NCBI RefSeq assembly: GCF_000426245.1
Contig: NZ_AUEZ01000014.1
Location: 1 to 64,000 of the forward strand
Direction: 5' to 3'
DNA length: 64,000 nucleotides
Source of the DNA: Bradyrhizobium sp. Ai1a-2
GTDB lineage: Bacteria > Pseudomonadota > Alphaproteobacteria > Rhizobiales > Xanthobacteraceae
Each line of letters begins with the position of its first letter. Position 1 is the first letter of the stretch. Positions 1 to 7,409 of the stretch are shown in pieces. Below the pieces are notes generated by a model, which saw nothing but the letters and a program-made list of their open reading frames with translations, did no database searches and had not been told where the DNA came from. Both the position numbers and the translations under genes were made by a program.

Positions 1-147
1 CAGGTCGACCGCCTGGTCACGGCAGAACGCGGCCAGTTCTGCAAAGCCTGCCGTATCGTTATTGAAGCTCGCAAACCGATGCCCGGGTTCGATGCAGACA
101 TCGAGCCGGGCTTTCGAAACGTCCACTCCACAAATCGTCTTCTTCAC
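1..147 (-). CDS. IS110-family transposase, N-terminal part (cut by window edge)
   Basis: Read leftward from a GTG at 147, the frame stays open to the window edge and gives 49 residues beginning VKKTICGVDVSKARLDVC. The GVDVSKARLDV segment is the hallmark N-terminus of IS110-family DEDD (RuvC-like) transposases, and the Asp in GVDVSK is the first catalytic acid. The rest of the protein, including the C-terminal serine domain, lies outside the window. The family moves IS110 elements without ordinary terminal inverted repeats, and some members are guided by an element-encoded bridge RNA. Family assignment is firm; whether the full gene is intact cannot be judged. Confidence 0.85.
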   Translation of the reverse strand, partial: MKKTICGVDVSKARLDVCIEPGHRFASFNNDTAGFAELAAFCRDQAVDL

Positions 148-340
148 GGTAACCTGCCTTGTCCATGCGATTGGAACTCAAGCGACTGTTCGGTCGTACG
201 TGACATGGCAAAGATCCCAGAGCTCATCCACGGTTGTGGCCGGAGGGGTAACGGGCGACTTCGCCACGCGCCTTGGCCGGTGGCCACCGGCCAAGGCGCT
301 AAGTCGCTTCCATCGCACAAATCGTGCCCGTGCAGATACA
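148..340 (-). mobile_element. Upstream end of the IS110 element, candidate bridge-RNA region
   Basis: This stretch lies directly upstream of the transposase start and has no convincing coding sequence. It contains a large hairpin: outer arms 255-261 and 301-307 (GCGACTT / AAGTCGC) enclose a perfect 32-base palindrome at 268-299. In IS110 elements the non-coding end upstream of the recombinase gene carries the bridge RNA, read in the same direction as the recombinase. Position, orientation and structure fit that, but assignment as a bridge RNA is inference. The outer boundary of the element probably lies somewhere in 308-345, where a dispersed repeat begins; no clear terminal repeat marks it. 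Confidence 0.45.
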
Positions 341-449
341 AGGGGTTGTCTCCGCGGGCGACGGTGCCTGTGGAGAGAACCCCTCACCCAAACGAACTTG
401 CGGCCAATGGCTGAGCTGCCCTCTCCCACAAGGGGAGAGGGCGCAATAA
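341..449. repeat. Dispersed intergenic repeat, copy 1
   Basis: This segment is closely similar to 12208-12318. Both contain AGGGGTTGTCTCCGCGGGCG near the left end, CCCTCACCCAAA in the middle, and CCCTCTCCCACAAGGGGAGA near the right end. The last block can form a short hairpin. The copy sits between the IS110 end and the TetR gene. It looks like one of the mobile palindromic units common in intergenic DNA of Bradyrhizobium-type genomes. Confidence 0.7.
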
Positions 450-477
450 TTGGCGCCGTCGAAGTAAGCTCGCAGGC

Positions 478-1074
478 TCACTTCTTCCCGATCAACCCCT
501 CGACCAAGTCCAGCAGCGTTGCCCTGGTCTCCTGCCGGAAGCTGCGGCGCGGGATGGCGAGTTGCTGCAACAGGATTCCGATCAGCGTGGACACGAATAG
601 CTCGGCATGCGCGCGCGGGCTCATCGAGCCGGCTGCGCGGAGCGCGAGCTCGGAGCTTTGCCGCCAGGTGTCGAACCATTCGGCCACGATGGGCCGGTAG
701 CGCTCGCTACGCGCGGCGGCGAGGAACACCTCATAGCAGGCAATGTGAATGTCGGGCTGGGTCTTCAATTCCTGCCCGTACCAGCCGACGAGTTCCTCGA
801 TCCAGGCTTCGACATCGAACGCCTTGCTTTGCAGGCTGAGCGATAGCGCCTGCAGCCGTCCGACCTCGCGCGTCAATGCGAAGCGCAGCGCAGCGTCGAC
901 CAGGATATCGCGCGTGGCAAAATGATGTGTTACGGCGCCGAGCGACATGCCGGCTTCGGTCGCGACCGCGCGATGGGTCACGCGATCGATCCCGGAACGG
1001 CCAATGATGCGAAGGGTCGCTTCCATCAGCGGACGCTCGCGTGCAGTTATCTCGTGGTCGGCCTGCTTCGCCAA
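478..1074 (-). CDS. TetR/AcrR-family transcriptional regulator
   Basis: The N-terminus (MEATLRIIGRSGIDRVTHRAVATEAGMSLGAVTHHFATRDIL) is a typical TetR helix-turn-helix domain, followed by a divergent helical ligand-binding region. I chose the TTG at 1074, giving 198 residues, because GGGAG lies five bases upstream. A longer reading from a TTG at 1110 has no ribosome-binding site and would abut the palindrome at 1111-1126. The gene is divergent from a glutathione S-transferase gene, which it probably represses. The effector is unknown. The family call is strong; the target is inferred from arrangement. Confidence 0.85.
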   Translation of the reverse strand: MAKQADHEITARERPLMEATLRIIGRSGIDRVTHRAVATEAGMSLGAVTHHFATRDILVDAALRFALTREVGRLQALSLSLQSKAFDVEAWIEELVGWYGQELKTQPDIHIACYEVFLAAARSERYRPIVAEWFDTWRQSSELALRAAGSMSPRAHAELFVSTLIGILLQQLAIPRRSFRQETRATLLDLVEGLIGKK

Positions 1075-1110
1075 TTTGACTCCCGTTGCATTGCTGCATT
1101 GCGCCGCCAA

Positions 1111-1126
1111 CAGAACAAATGTTCTG
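1111..1126. promoter_or_regulatory. Candidate TetR operator
   Basis: A perfect inverted repeat, CAGAACA-AA-TGTTCTG, lies in the gap between the divergent TetR and GST genes. Short perfect palindromes in this position are typical autoregulatory TetR operators. It is 36 bases upstream of the chosen TetR start and 62 bases upstream of the GST start, so it could control both promoters. Confidence 0.5.
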
Positions 1127-1188
1127 TTTTTCGGATATTACGTATCGTAACCTGCACTGGCAAGTCGGACACCGAACAGGAGCGCAAT

Positions 1189-1833
1189 ATGCCTGCCTAC
1201 CGGCTACATTACTTCCCGGAGTCGGGGAACAGCTACAAGCTCGCGCTGATGCTGACGTTGTGCGGCGAGACGTTCGAGGGCGTGTGGACCGACTTCGGCG
1301 GCGGCGTGACGCGGACCGCCGAATGGCGCGCCAACGTCAACCCGATGGGCGAGATCCCGGTGCTGGAGGAGGACGGCGTGCGGCTGACCCAGACCGCGCC
1401 GATCCTGTTGAAACTGGCCGAGCAATATGGCCGGTTCGGCGCCGGCAATGCGCAGGAGCAGTTCGAGCTGCTGCGCTGGCTGTTCTGGGACAATCACAAG
1501 CTCACCGGCTACATGGCGACCTACCGCTTCCAGCGGACCTTCATGCCATCATCAAACCCAGACGTGCTGAAGTTTCTGCGCGGCCGGATCGATGACTATC
1601 TCGGCATCCTCGAACGGCATCTGCAAGACAAGGCCTTCGTTATCGGCGCGCGGCCCACGGTGACCGATTTCTCGATGATGGCCTACCTGCATTATCCGAG
1701 CGACGAGACCGGCTATGAGTTCGCCAAGAGCCATCCGGCCGTTCATGCCTGGCTCGGCCGCATCGCGGCGCTGCCGGGTTGGAAGTCGGCCTACGATCTG
1801 TTGCCGGGAAAACGGCTGAAGCATTACGCGTGA
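1189..1833 (+). CDS. Glutathione S-transferase family protein
   Basis: This 214-residue protein starts at ATG 1189, preceded by AACAGGAGC (AGGAG seven bases upstream). The N-terminal thioredoxin-like part (YRLHYFPESGNSYKLALMLTL, then NPMGEIPVLEEDG with the cis-proline and the Glu that binds the glutathione gamma-glutamyl group) is followed by a helical C-terminal domain (DYLGILERHLQDKAFVIGARPTVTDFSMMAYL). Length and order match cytosolic GSTs, which conjugate glutathione to electrophiles. It is divergent from a TetR regulator across a palindrome, suggesting induction by a xenobiotic or stress signal. The physiological substrate is not evident. Confidence 0.88.
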   Translation: MPAYRLHYFPESGNSYKLALMLTLCGETFEGVWTDFGGGVTRTAEWRANVNPMGEIPVLEEDGVRLTQTAPILLKLAEQYGRFGAGNAQEQFELLRWLFWDNHKLTGYMATYRFQRTFMPSSNPDVLKFLRGRIDDYLGILERHLQDKAFVIGARPTVTDFSMMAYLHYPSDETGYEFAKSHPAVHAWLGRIAALPGWKSAYDLLPGKRLKHYA

Positions 1834-1835
1834 GG

Positions 1836-1997
1836 TCAGCGGCTCAGCCACGCCCAGACGATGCCGGCTGCGATCGCGACGACAATAATGGTGATGGCGA
1901 TCGCCCAGGTGCTGACGCGGACGGCGCCGATCATCTGCCGTTCGGCCTCGTTCTCGGCGATCTTGCGGTCGCGCTGCTTGTCGTCGGATGCGCTCAT
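1836..1997 (-). CDS. Small single-pass membrane protein
   Basis: A 53-residue protein from ATG 1997 (MSASDDKQRDRKIAENEAER...). It has a charged N-terminal half and one strongly hydrophobic C-terminal helix (TWAIAITIIVVAIAAGIVWAWL). It ends three bases from the GST stop, in convergent orientation. I do not recognise a named family; a small tail-anchored or single-pass inner-membrane protein is the most that can be said. Confidence 0.6.
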   Translation of the reverse strand: MSASDDKQRDRKIAENEAERQMIGAVRVSTWAIAITIIVVAIAAGIVWAWLSR

Positions 1998-2089
1998 GGG
2001 CGGCCTCCGCGCGCAGGATAGCACACAACGCGTGACGAGAGTAATTCAGGCTGCCGCTCGCCTCGCCCTGGGGAGAGGTGAGCGCAGCT

Positions 2090-3655
2090 TTACGGGCTCT
2101 TGATGAAGCACATGCCGATGCGCGAGGTCTTGCCGGCAGCCTGGCACGTCAGCCCTTCGGCGCAGGTCCAGTTGCGAAAACTCGGATCGCTGTCGGCGGC
2201 TTTCGCACTCTGCTGATAGCAATGGGCGCCCCAGCCGTCCTCATATTCGGTGCCGGCAAGCTCGGTGCTGCCGCGTAGCTGCGGACGGTTGGAGAAGCCG
2301 CGGGAGAAATTCGGCTGGCTGCCGTGGGCGAACGCAGCGAGGATGTCGCGGCGGCGGACCTGGTCGCCGAAGAAATGCGGCGAGGCCGGCACCACCGTCG
2401 TATTCGACGGCTTGGCCGCCATCCAGTCGACGCCGGGAAAATGGAAGCCGCCGATGCCACGGGTCTGGTGACACCCGGCACAGGTGATATCGTTGAGCCG
2501 GCGCTCGAAGCCCGCGACCGAGCGGATGTTCTGCAGCCTGGTGCCGTCTTCCGCCGCCTTCTTGAGCGCGCCGACGACATCATTGTCATCGAATGCAGCC
2601 GCGCTGCCTTCACCGTGCATCATGCCATATTCGGGTTGCAGTTCCGAAAAGTCGAACCCGACCGGTGTCGGCGCGATCGCGGCCTTGGCGAGGAATTTCT
2701 CCGGGACCAGGATCGTGCCGCGGTCGAGCTCGGCGAAATGCCTGGGATCGAGCAGCCAGCTCTTGAACTCGCGCTTCAGGCTCTCATCGGCAAGGATGCG
2801 ATCGCGGTCGATCTGGTTCTCCAGCGGCGCTTCCTCGAAGCGCCCGGTGTCGCTGATGTAGTTGAACACTTTCAAGAGATAGTCGGTGCGGAAATCGCGC
2901 GTGGGCGATTTCGGCGCATGCGCGATCTGCAGGTTGGTTTCGATCTGCTCGATATTCTGATAGCCGATCAGGTCGAGCGGGCCGTCCTTGCCGGTGAGCT
3001 TTTCAAGTCCGCCCTCGCCCGCTGACGAAACGTCACTGATGGCAAGCCAGCGGCGCGCGATCTCTCGGCAACTGATCGTGGCACCGTTTCGATCGCGCGC
3101 GCCCTCGCCCTTCGCCTTCAACACCAGATTGAGCGTCATCGGCAGGCGCTGCGAGACCGCGTTCTCGCCGATCACGGGTGCATCCACGCGCGTCAATCGA
3201 TAGATCAGGCGGATTTCGCCGCAGCTTTCGGGCGAGACGTAAGCGCGGTCCATGCGGTTGACGATGCCGGCCAGCACAAAGCGCGTTGCCGCGGAGTAAA
3301 GCTGCGCGCGATCGAACAGCTGGAAGGCGAAGCCATCGCCGACGCCGATGGTTTCGTTCGGAAGATCTCGCTCATGCTTTGAGATGTAACGATCGAACTC
3401 TCGATCGAGCGCCGCACGGATCAGCGCCATCGACGGCAGCGCGAACAGTTCGGCATTATCGAGTGGAAGATCCGTCGATCGCTGCGGCGACAGCATGCGG
3501 CCGAGGCCGAACCTGCCGCGATCGAGATCACGGAGCACTGATGGGTCAGTAATCGCCGTGCCGCGCTCCAGCGCCTTGTCCTGCGCGGCACGCGCCGCCA
3601 AGGCGCCGCACAACACGGCGAGCAGGATCGTGAGGAAGCGCAGCGCACGGCTCAT
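2090..3655 (-). CDS. Exported cytochrome c-like protein with one CxxCH site
   Basis: This 521-residue protein opens with a Sec signal peptide (MSRALRFLTILLAVLCGALAARA). A single haem c attachment motif, CAGCH, lies near residue 392 in the context NDITCAGCHQTRGIGGFHFPG. The last 130 residues hold several further cysteines, suggesting disulphides in the periplasm. The long N-terminal part has no motif I can name. A periplasmic c-type haem protein is well supported by signal peptide plus CxxCH. The redox partner and function are unknown, and the flanking genes do not suggest a pathway. Confidence 0.75.
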   Translation of the reverse strand: MSRALRFLTILLAVLCGALAARAAQDKALERGTAITDPSVLRDLDRGRFGLGRMLSPQRSTDLPLDNAELFALPSMALIRAALDREFDRYISKHERDLPNETIGVGDGFAFQLFDRAQLYSAATRFVLAGIVNRMDRAYVSPESCGEIRLIYRLTRVDAPVIGENAVSQRLPMTLNLVLKAKGEGARDRNGATISCREIARRWLAISDVSSAGEGGLEKLTGKDGPLDLIGYQNIEQIETNLQIAHAPKSPTRDFRTDYLLKVFNYISDTGRFEEAPLENQIDRDRILADESLKREFKSWLLDPRHFAELDRGTILVPEKFLAKAAIAPTPVGFDFSELQPEYGMMHGEGSAAAFDDNDVVGALKKAAEDGTRLQNIRSVAGFERRLNDITCAGCHQTRGIGGFHFPGVDWMAAKPSNTTVVPASPHFFGDQVRRRDILAAFAHGSQPNFSRGFSNRPQLRGSTELAGTEYEDGWGAHCYQQSAKAADSDPSFRNWTCAEGLTCQAAGKTSRIGMCFIKSP

Positions 3656-3740
3656 GCCCCACTAACACCGCGCAGCGGGACGTATTCAAGTCAAAAGCCG
3701 TTTCACATCGCGGTGAGAAGTTTCACCTCTCGGGGACCCC

Positions 3741-3831
3741 GTAGCCCGGGTGGAGCGAACGCGCAACCCGGGACATCTGCGTCCCTATTCGCGAGCGGCC
3801 CCGGGTTACGCTGACGCTCCACCCGGGCTAC
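3741..3831. repeat. Intergenic inverted repeat
   Basis: Two near-complementary 32-base arms (3741-3772 and 3800-3831), each containing GTAGCCCGGGTGGAGCG or its complement, flank a 27-base centre. It lies upstream of the cytochrome-like gene and downstream of the Ala/Pro-rich gene. Mobile palindromes with a CCCGGGT...ACCCGGG core are common between genes in Bradyrhizobium-type genomes. Confidence 0.75.
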
Positions 3832-3844
3832 GACGCTTTCGAAT

Positions 3845-4897
3845 CTAGCGCGCGACGATCAGGCCCTTGCTGGTGATGACGACCCAGCGGCCGTCCTGGC
3901 GGCGGATCGCATCGACGCGGCCGAGGCCGGGAACGGGATCGCCGGCATAGACCTCGTAGAGACCGCGGCGGCCTTCGATCAGCGCGCCGCCGTTGCTGAC
4001 GTCGCGCAGCACCCAGCCTTCCACCGTCGGCATGCGGCCGATTTCGGGCTTCGGAGCCGCAGCAGCCGCCGTGGTCGCCGGCGGCGTCACGCTGCCGGTC
4101 ACATCCTTGGCCGCGGCGGGCTGAGCCGCGGCGACCGGGGCCGGCGCGACTGAAGCAGCCTTCAGCTTCTCGACAGTCTCGCTGAGCTTGGCGAGTTTCG
4201 CGGCCGGCTCGGCCTGCGCCTTCTCGAGCCTGTCGAGGCGATCATTGGTCCTGTTGGACTGGCTCGTTCCGGTCTTGGAGGCGTGCTCGGTCCCGGCCTT
4301 CAGCGCCGCGACATCGGCATCGATGCGCGCGATCGAGGCTTCGAGCGCGGTGTCCTTCGGCGGAACCATTGCTGCTGCCGCCGTAGCGGGCTTCGCGTAA
4401 TAGCCGAGACCTGCAGTGGCGAGTGCGCCGCCGATGGCGCCTGCCGCGGTCGCGAGCACGACGACCGCTGCCATCGCGGAGAAGCGGCGCTTGCCCGACG
4501 ATGCCGGCTTCTCATCATTGACGGGCTTTGCGGCCACGCCTTCGTCGTCCCAGATGCGATCGCCGGGCGACATGATCATGAGCTTGCCAGGGGCGCGCGG
4601 CGCTTCCGGCGCAGCCGGTTCGATCCGGGTCGGCTCGGCCTTGGGCGGCTCGGCCTTGATCGCTTCGAACCTGGGAGTATCGGATTTCGGCGCCTCAAAG
4701 TTCGGTGCCTCCAACTTGGGAGCGTCCGCTTTGGGCGCCGTCTCTTCCGGGCTTGCTGCGATCTCCGGCGCCTTGATGTCGGCCGAAGACGCGGACGCCG
4801 ACACCGGTTCGCTTGCGGCGGACGGAGCGGCCGGCCCGGCGCCGTTGGCCCCGGCTTCAGCTTGGATCGGGGCGCGCTCTTGCTCACTCACGTGCAA
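3845..4897 (-). CDS. Ala/Pro-rich membrane-anchored protein of unknown function
   Basis: This 350-residue protein has a low-complexity N-terminal half with repeated EAPKxEAP-like segments (about residues 50-100). A transmembrane helix follows (AAVVVLATAAGAIGGALATAGLGYYA, about 145-170), then a predicted coiled coil (IDADVAALK...LDRLEKAQAEPAAKLAKLSETVEKLKAA). The C-terminus is compact and ordered (VEGWVLRDVSNGGALIEGRRGLYEVYAGDPVPGLGRVDAIRRQDGRWVVITSKG). The topology is a cytoplasmic disordered tail, one membrane pass and an exported coiled coil plus C-terminal domain. It resembles conserved hypothetical proteins of Rhizobiales; no function is known to me. Confidence 0.7.
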   Translation of the reverse strand: MHVSEQERAPIQAEAGANGAGPAAPSAASEPVSASASSADIKAPEIAASPEETAPKADAPKLEAPNFEAPKSDTPRFEAIKAEPPKAEPTRIEPAAPEAPRAPGKLMIMSPGDRIWDDEGVAAKPVNDEKPASSGKRRFSAMAAVVVLATAAGAIGGALATAGLGYYAKPATAAAAMVPPKDTALEASIARIDADVAALKAGTEHASKTGTSQSNRTNDRLDRLEKAQAEPAAKLAKLSETVEKLKAASVAPAPVAAAQPAAAKDVTGSVTPPATTAAAAAPKPEIGRMPTVEGWVLRDVSNGGALIEGRRGLYEVYAGDPVPGLGRVDAIRRQDGRWVVITSKGLIVAR

Positions 4898-5128
4898 AGT
4901 CTCCAGATTTGGTTGACCATTTGGTAACTTTTATTGCTTGCGAAATCGTTACTGGCACGAGGTCTTACCGAAATTTAAGGAACTTTCCGGGCCATCACGA
5001 CGTGGGTCACAGACTGTGAAGCAGATGACGTCAATTTTGAGGAAGGCCGGATGAACCGAACATGACCGGACGGCGGCGGTATCGAGACGCCGATACGCTT
5101 TGTCATTCCGGGTTCGCTTCGCGCCCCG

Positions 5129-5626
5129 CTATATCACCACCGGCGCATCCGGCAGTTCGTTGGGACCGCGGCCCTGCGTAGGGAAATGCCTGGCGAGTTC
5201 GCGTGAGACGGCCTCGATGCCCTTGATCGACCCATGCTCGAAATCGCCGGCACGGAAATCCTCTTCCATGATGCGACAAATAGCCTCCCAGCCTTCCGCT
5301 CCCACCTTGGCGTGGATACCGCGATCCGCAACGATCTCGACGTCGCGATCGGCGAGCAGGAGGTAGATCAGGACGCCATTGTTGTGCGCGGTATCCCAGA
5401 TGCGCAAATGCGCGAACACGTCGAGCGCCCGCTCGCGCGCCAACTGGTTGCGCAACAGCGGCGCGCCGTCGAGCGCGCCTTCAACGACGAAGCGGATCTG
5501 GCCGGAATGGGTGGTCTCGCCCGACTTGATCGCCTGTTCGATTGCGCCGAGCACGCGCGGCGAAAACAGGCGCTGCACCCGCCAGCGGTGCTCGACGAGG
5601 TGCCTGCCGATGCGCCGGATGTCCAT
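5129..5626 (-). CDS. TPM-domain protein, second copy in the LemA operon
   Basis: This 165-residue protein starts at ATG 5626 (MDIRRIGRHLVEHRWRVQRLFSP...). It contains a short TPM-type domain (IEQAIKSGETTHSGQIRFVVEGAL...IWDTAHNNGVLIYLLLADRDVEIVADRGI), lacks a signal peptide and is probably cytoplasmic or peripheral. It begins one base after the stop of the upstream TPM gene, so the two are almost certainly co-translated. LemA plus one or two TPM proteins is a common bacterial gene set of uncertain role in the envelope. Confidence 0.8.
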   Translation of the reverse strand: MDIRRIGRHLVEHRWRVQRLFSPRVLGAIEQAIKSGETTHSGQIRFVVEGALDGAPLLRNQLARERALDVFAHLRIWDTAHNNGVLIYLLLADRDVEIVADRGIHAKVGAEGWEAICRIMEEDFRAGDFEHGSIKGIEAVSRELARHFPTQGRGPNELPDAPVVI

Positions 5627-5627
5627 G

Positions 5628-6530
5628 CTACCAACTCCCCGATGCGCCGCCGCCGCCGAAGCCGCCGCCCCTGCCGCTGAAGCCGCCGTCATCGCGGGAG
5701 CCGCGGCCGCCGCCGGGCCAGGAGCCGCCATAGCCGCCGCCATAACCGCCGCCCGGCCAGCCGCCGCGGCGATAACCGCCCGGACCGCCCCAACCCCAAC
5801 TGCCGGCGAGCAAGGTGACGACAACAGCGATGATCGCAAGCAGCACCGCGGCGCCAAGTGAACCCGCAAGCATCCAGGCGAAGAAGCCGACGATGCCGCC
5901 GGTGGCGGCGGCGCCGAGCAGCCGCCCGAGCATCGTGCGCAGAAAAGAGCCCAGCACGAAGATGCCGACAATGACGAAAGGATTGAATGGATCGATCTGG
6001 TCGAAGAGGTTAGGCGCCTGCCAATGTTCGGGCTCCGGCGCCGGCAGCTGTTCGCCGTCGACCAGGCCGATCATCCGGTTGATGCTGGCAGCGACACCAT
6101 CAGCGAAATCGCCGGTCTTGAATTTCGGCGTGATGACCTCGTCGATGATGCGCCTTGTCGTGGCATCCGTAAGCACGCCTTCGAGGCCATAGCCGACCTC
6201 GATGCGCAAATGGCGATCATTCTTGGCGATGACGAGCAACGCGCCGTCGTCGATCTTCCTGCGGCCGATCTTCCAGGCTTCCGCGACGCGGATCGAGAAC
6301 TGCTCGATGGTCTCTTCGCCCGTGGTCGGCACGATCAGCACCGCGATCTGGCTGCCCTTGCGTTTCTCCAGGTCCTCGAGCGTCTGCGTTAGCGAGGCGA
6401 TGTCGCCCGGCGACAGCGTTCCGGTCGTGTCGACGACACGGCCGGTGAGCGGCGGCACCGCGACTTCGGCGAAGGCTGGAAAAATCCAGCCCAGCAGCAG
6501 CGCAAGCAGGATGGCGCGTGCGGCATTCAT
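5628..6530 (-). CDS. TPM-domain (YgcG-like) exported membrane protein
   Basis: This 300-residue protein has an N-terminal signal peptide (MNAARAILLALLLGWIFPAFA). A TPM domain follows at about 22-150 (VPPLTGRVVDTTGTLSPGDIASLTQTLEDLEKRKGSQIAVLIV...LRIEVGYGLEGVLTDATTRRIIDEVI). Two transmembrane helices lie near 185-240, and the tail is rich in Gly, Arg and Ser (about 245-300). This is the standard YgcG architecture: periplasmic TPM domain, membrane anchor and flexible glycine-rich end. It sits between lemA and a second TPM gene, which supports an envelope role. The biochemical activity is unknown. Confidence 0.88.
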   Translation of the reverse strand: MNAARAILLALLLGWIFPAFAEVAVPPLTGRVVDTTGTLSPGDIASLTQTLEDLEKRKGSQIAVLIVPTTGEETIEQFSIRVAEAWKIGRRKIDDGALLVIAKNDRHLRIEVGYGLEGVLTDATTRRIIDEVITPKFKTGDFADGVAASINRMIGLVDGEQLPAPEPEHWQAPNLFDQIDPFNPFVIVGIFVLGSFLRTMLGRLLGAAATGGIVGFFAWMLAGSLGAAVLLAIIAVVVTLLAGSWGWGGPGGYRRGGWPGGGYGGGYGGSWPGGGRGSRDDGGFSGRGGGFGGGGASGSW

Positions 6531-6551
6531 CGGACAAGTTCGCGCGTTGAA

Positions 6552-7160
6552 TTATTTCGCGGGCGACGGCGACGGGTTGAAGTCGACCTTCGGCGCCACC
6601 GAAATCTCCCTCTCGTTCTCGACTGTAAAGTTCGGCTTCTCCTTGTAGCCGAACAGCATCGCGGTGAGGTTGTTCGGGAAGGTGCGGATGCCGACGTTGT
6701 ATTCCTGCACCGCCTTGATGTAGCGGTTGCGCGCCACCGTGATGCGGTTCTCGGTGCCTTCGAGCTGTGACATCAGATCGCGGAACAGCGCGTCAGACTT
6801 GAGCTGTGGATAGTTCTCGGTCACGACCAGAAGCCGTGACAGTGCGCCCGTGAGCTCGCCCTGCGCCTGCGTGAATTTCTGGAACGCGGCAGGATCGTTC
6901 AGCACTTCCGGCGTGGCCTGGATGCTGCCGACCTTGGCGCGCGCATTGGTGACGCCGAGCAGCACATCCTTCTCCTGCTGCGCAAAACCCTTCACGCTAT
7001 TGACGATGTTCGGCACGAGATCGGCGCGACGCTGATACTGGTTGACCACTTCCGACCAGCTCGACTTGACCTGCTCGTCATTGGACTGGATGGCGTTGTA
7101 GCCGCAATTGGTGAGGCTCAACGTCGCCAGCGCCGCCAGCACGCTCCAAATTTTCCGCAT
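6552..7160 (-). CDS. lemA: LemA family lipoprotein
   Basis: This 202-residue protein begins at ATG 7160. Its signal peptide ends in a lipobox (LSLTNC), so it is probably a lipoprotein. The LemA core is clear: YNAIQSNDEQVKSSWSEVVNQYQRRADLVPNIVNSVKGF, then a long helical stretch and YNVGIRTFPNNLTAMLFGYKEKPNF near the C-terminus. It heads an operon with two TPM-domain genes, 21 bases before the first. The order lemA-TPM-TPM is common in proteobacteria. Molecular function is not established. A longer in-frame start near 7340 would add non-conserved sequence and remove the signal peptide, so it was not used. Confidence 0.92.
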   Translation of the reverse strand: MRKIWSVLAALATLSLTNCGYNAIQSNDEQVKSSWSEVVNQYQRRADLVPNIVNSVKGFAQQEKDVLLGVTNARAKVGSIQATPEVLNDPAAFQKFTQAQGELTGALSRLLVVTENYPQLKSDALFRDLMSQLEGTENRITVARNRYIKAVQEYNVGIRTFPNNLTAMLFGYKEKPNFTVENEREISVAPKVDFNPSPSPAK

Positions 7161-7225
7161 CGCAATCCTCCCGGTCTGCCTTCGCGCCAGAGTAGCAGAT
7201 CGGAGACAGCAAACTGCAGTTTTTT

Positions 7226-7255
7226 CGTCATTCCGGGGCGCATTCCGGAATGACG
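7226..7255. repeat. Short palindrome upstream of lemA
   Basis: Eleven-base arms (CGTCATTCCGG / CCGGAATGACG) surround an 8-base loop. No T-run follows on either strand, so it is not a standard intrinsic terminator. It matches the short ATTCCGG palindromes found repeatedly in Rhizobiales intergenic DNA. Confidence 0.55.
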
Positions 7256-7310
7256 AGAGGATGACGGGCGCTTTTAGTTCAAATTGGTTCAGGCCACAGC
7301 GGCCCCACAC

Positions 7311-7391
7311 GTCATTGCGAGCGCAAGCGAAGCAATCCATGGCGCCACTTGCGGAGACATGGATTGCTTCGTCGCTACGCGCCTCGCAATC
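7311..7391. repeat. Intergenic inverted repeat (GCGAAGCAATCC type)
   Basis: The arms ATTGCGAGCGCAAGCGAAGC...AATCCATG and CATGGATTGCTTCG...CTCGCAAT are nearly complementary around a 16-base centre. The GCGAAGCAATCC core is a widespread dispersed palindrome in alphaproteobacteria. It fills the gap between the coxL-like stop (7410) and the lemA start. Confidence 0.7.
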
Positions 7392-7409
7392 ACGCGGAGA
7401 GAACGGAGC

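Noticed and set aside
7226..7255. Intrinsic terminator before the lemA gene
   Set aside because: The T-run lies on the wrong side of the hairpin for both strands, so it is better listed as a palindromic repeat.
6552..7340. Longer LemA start at 7340
   Set aside because: It would add about 60 non-conserved residues encoded by an intergenic repeat and bury the lipoprotein signal.
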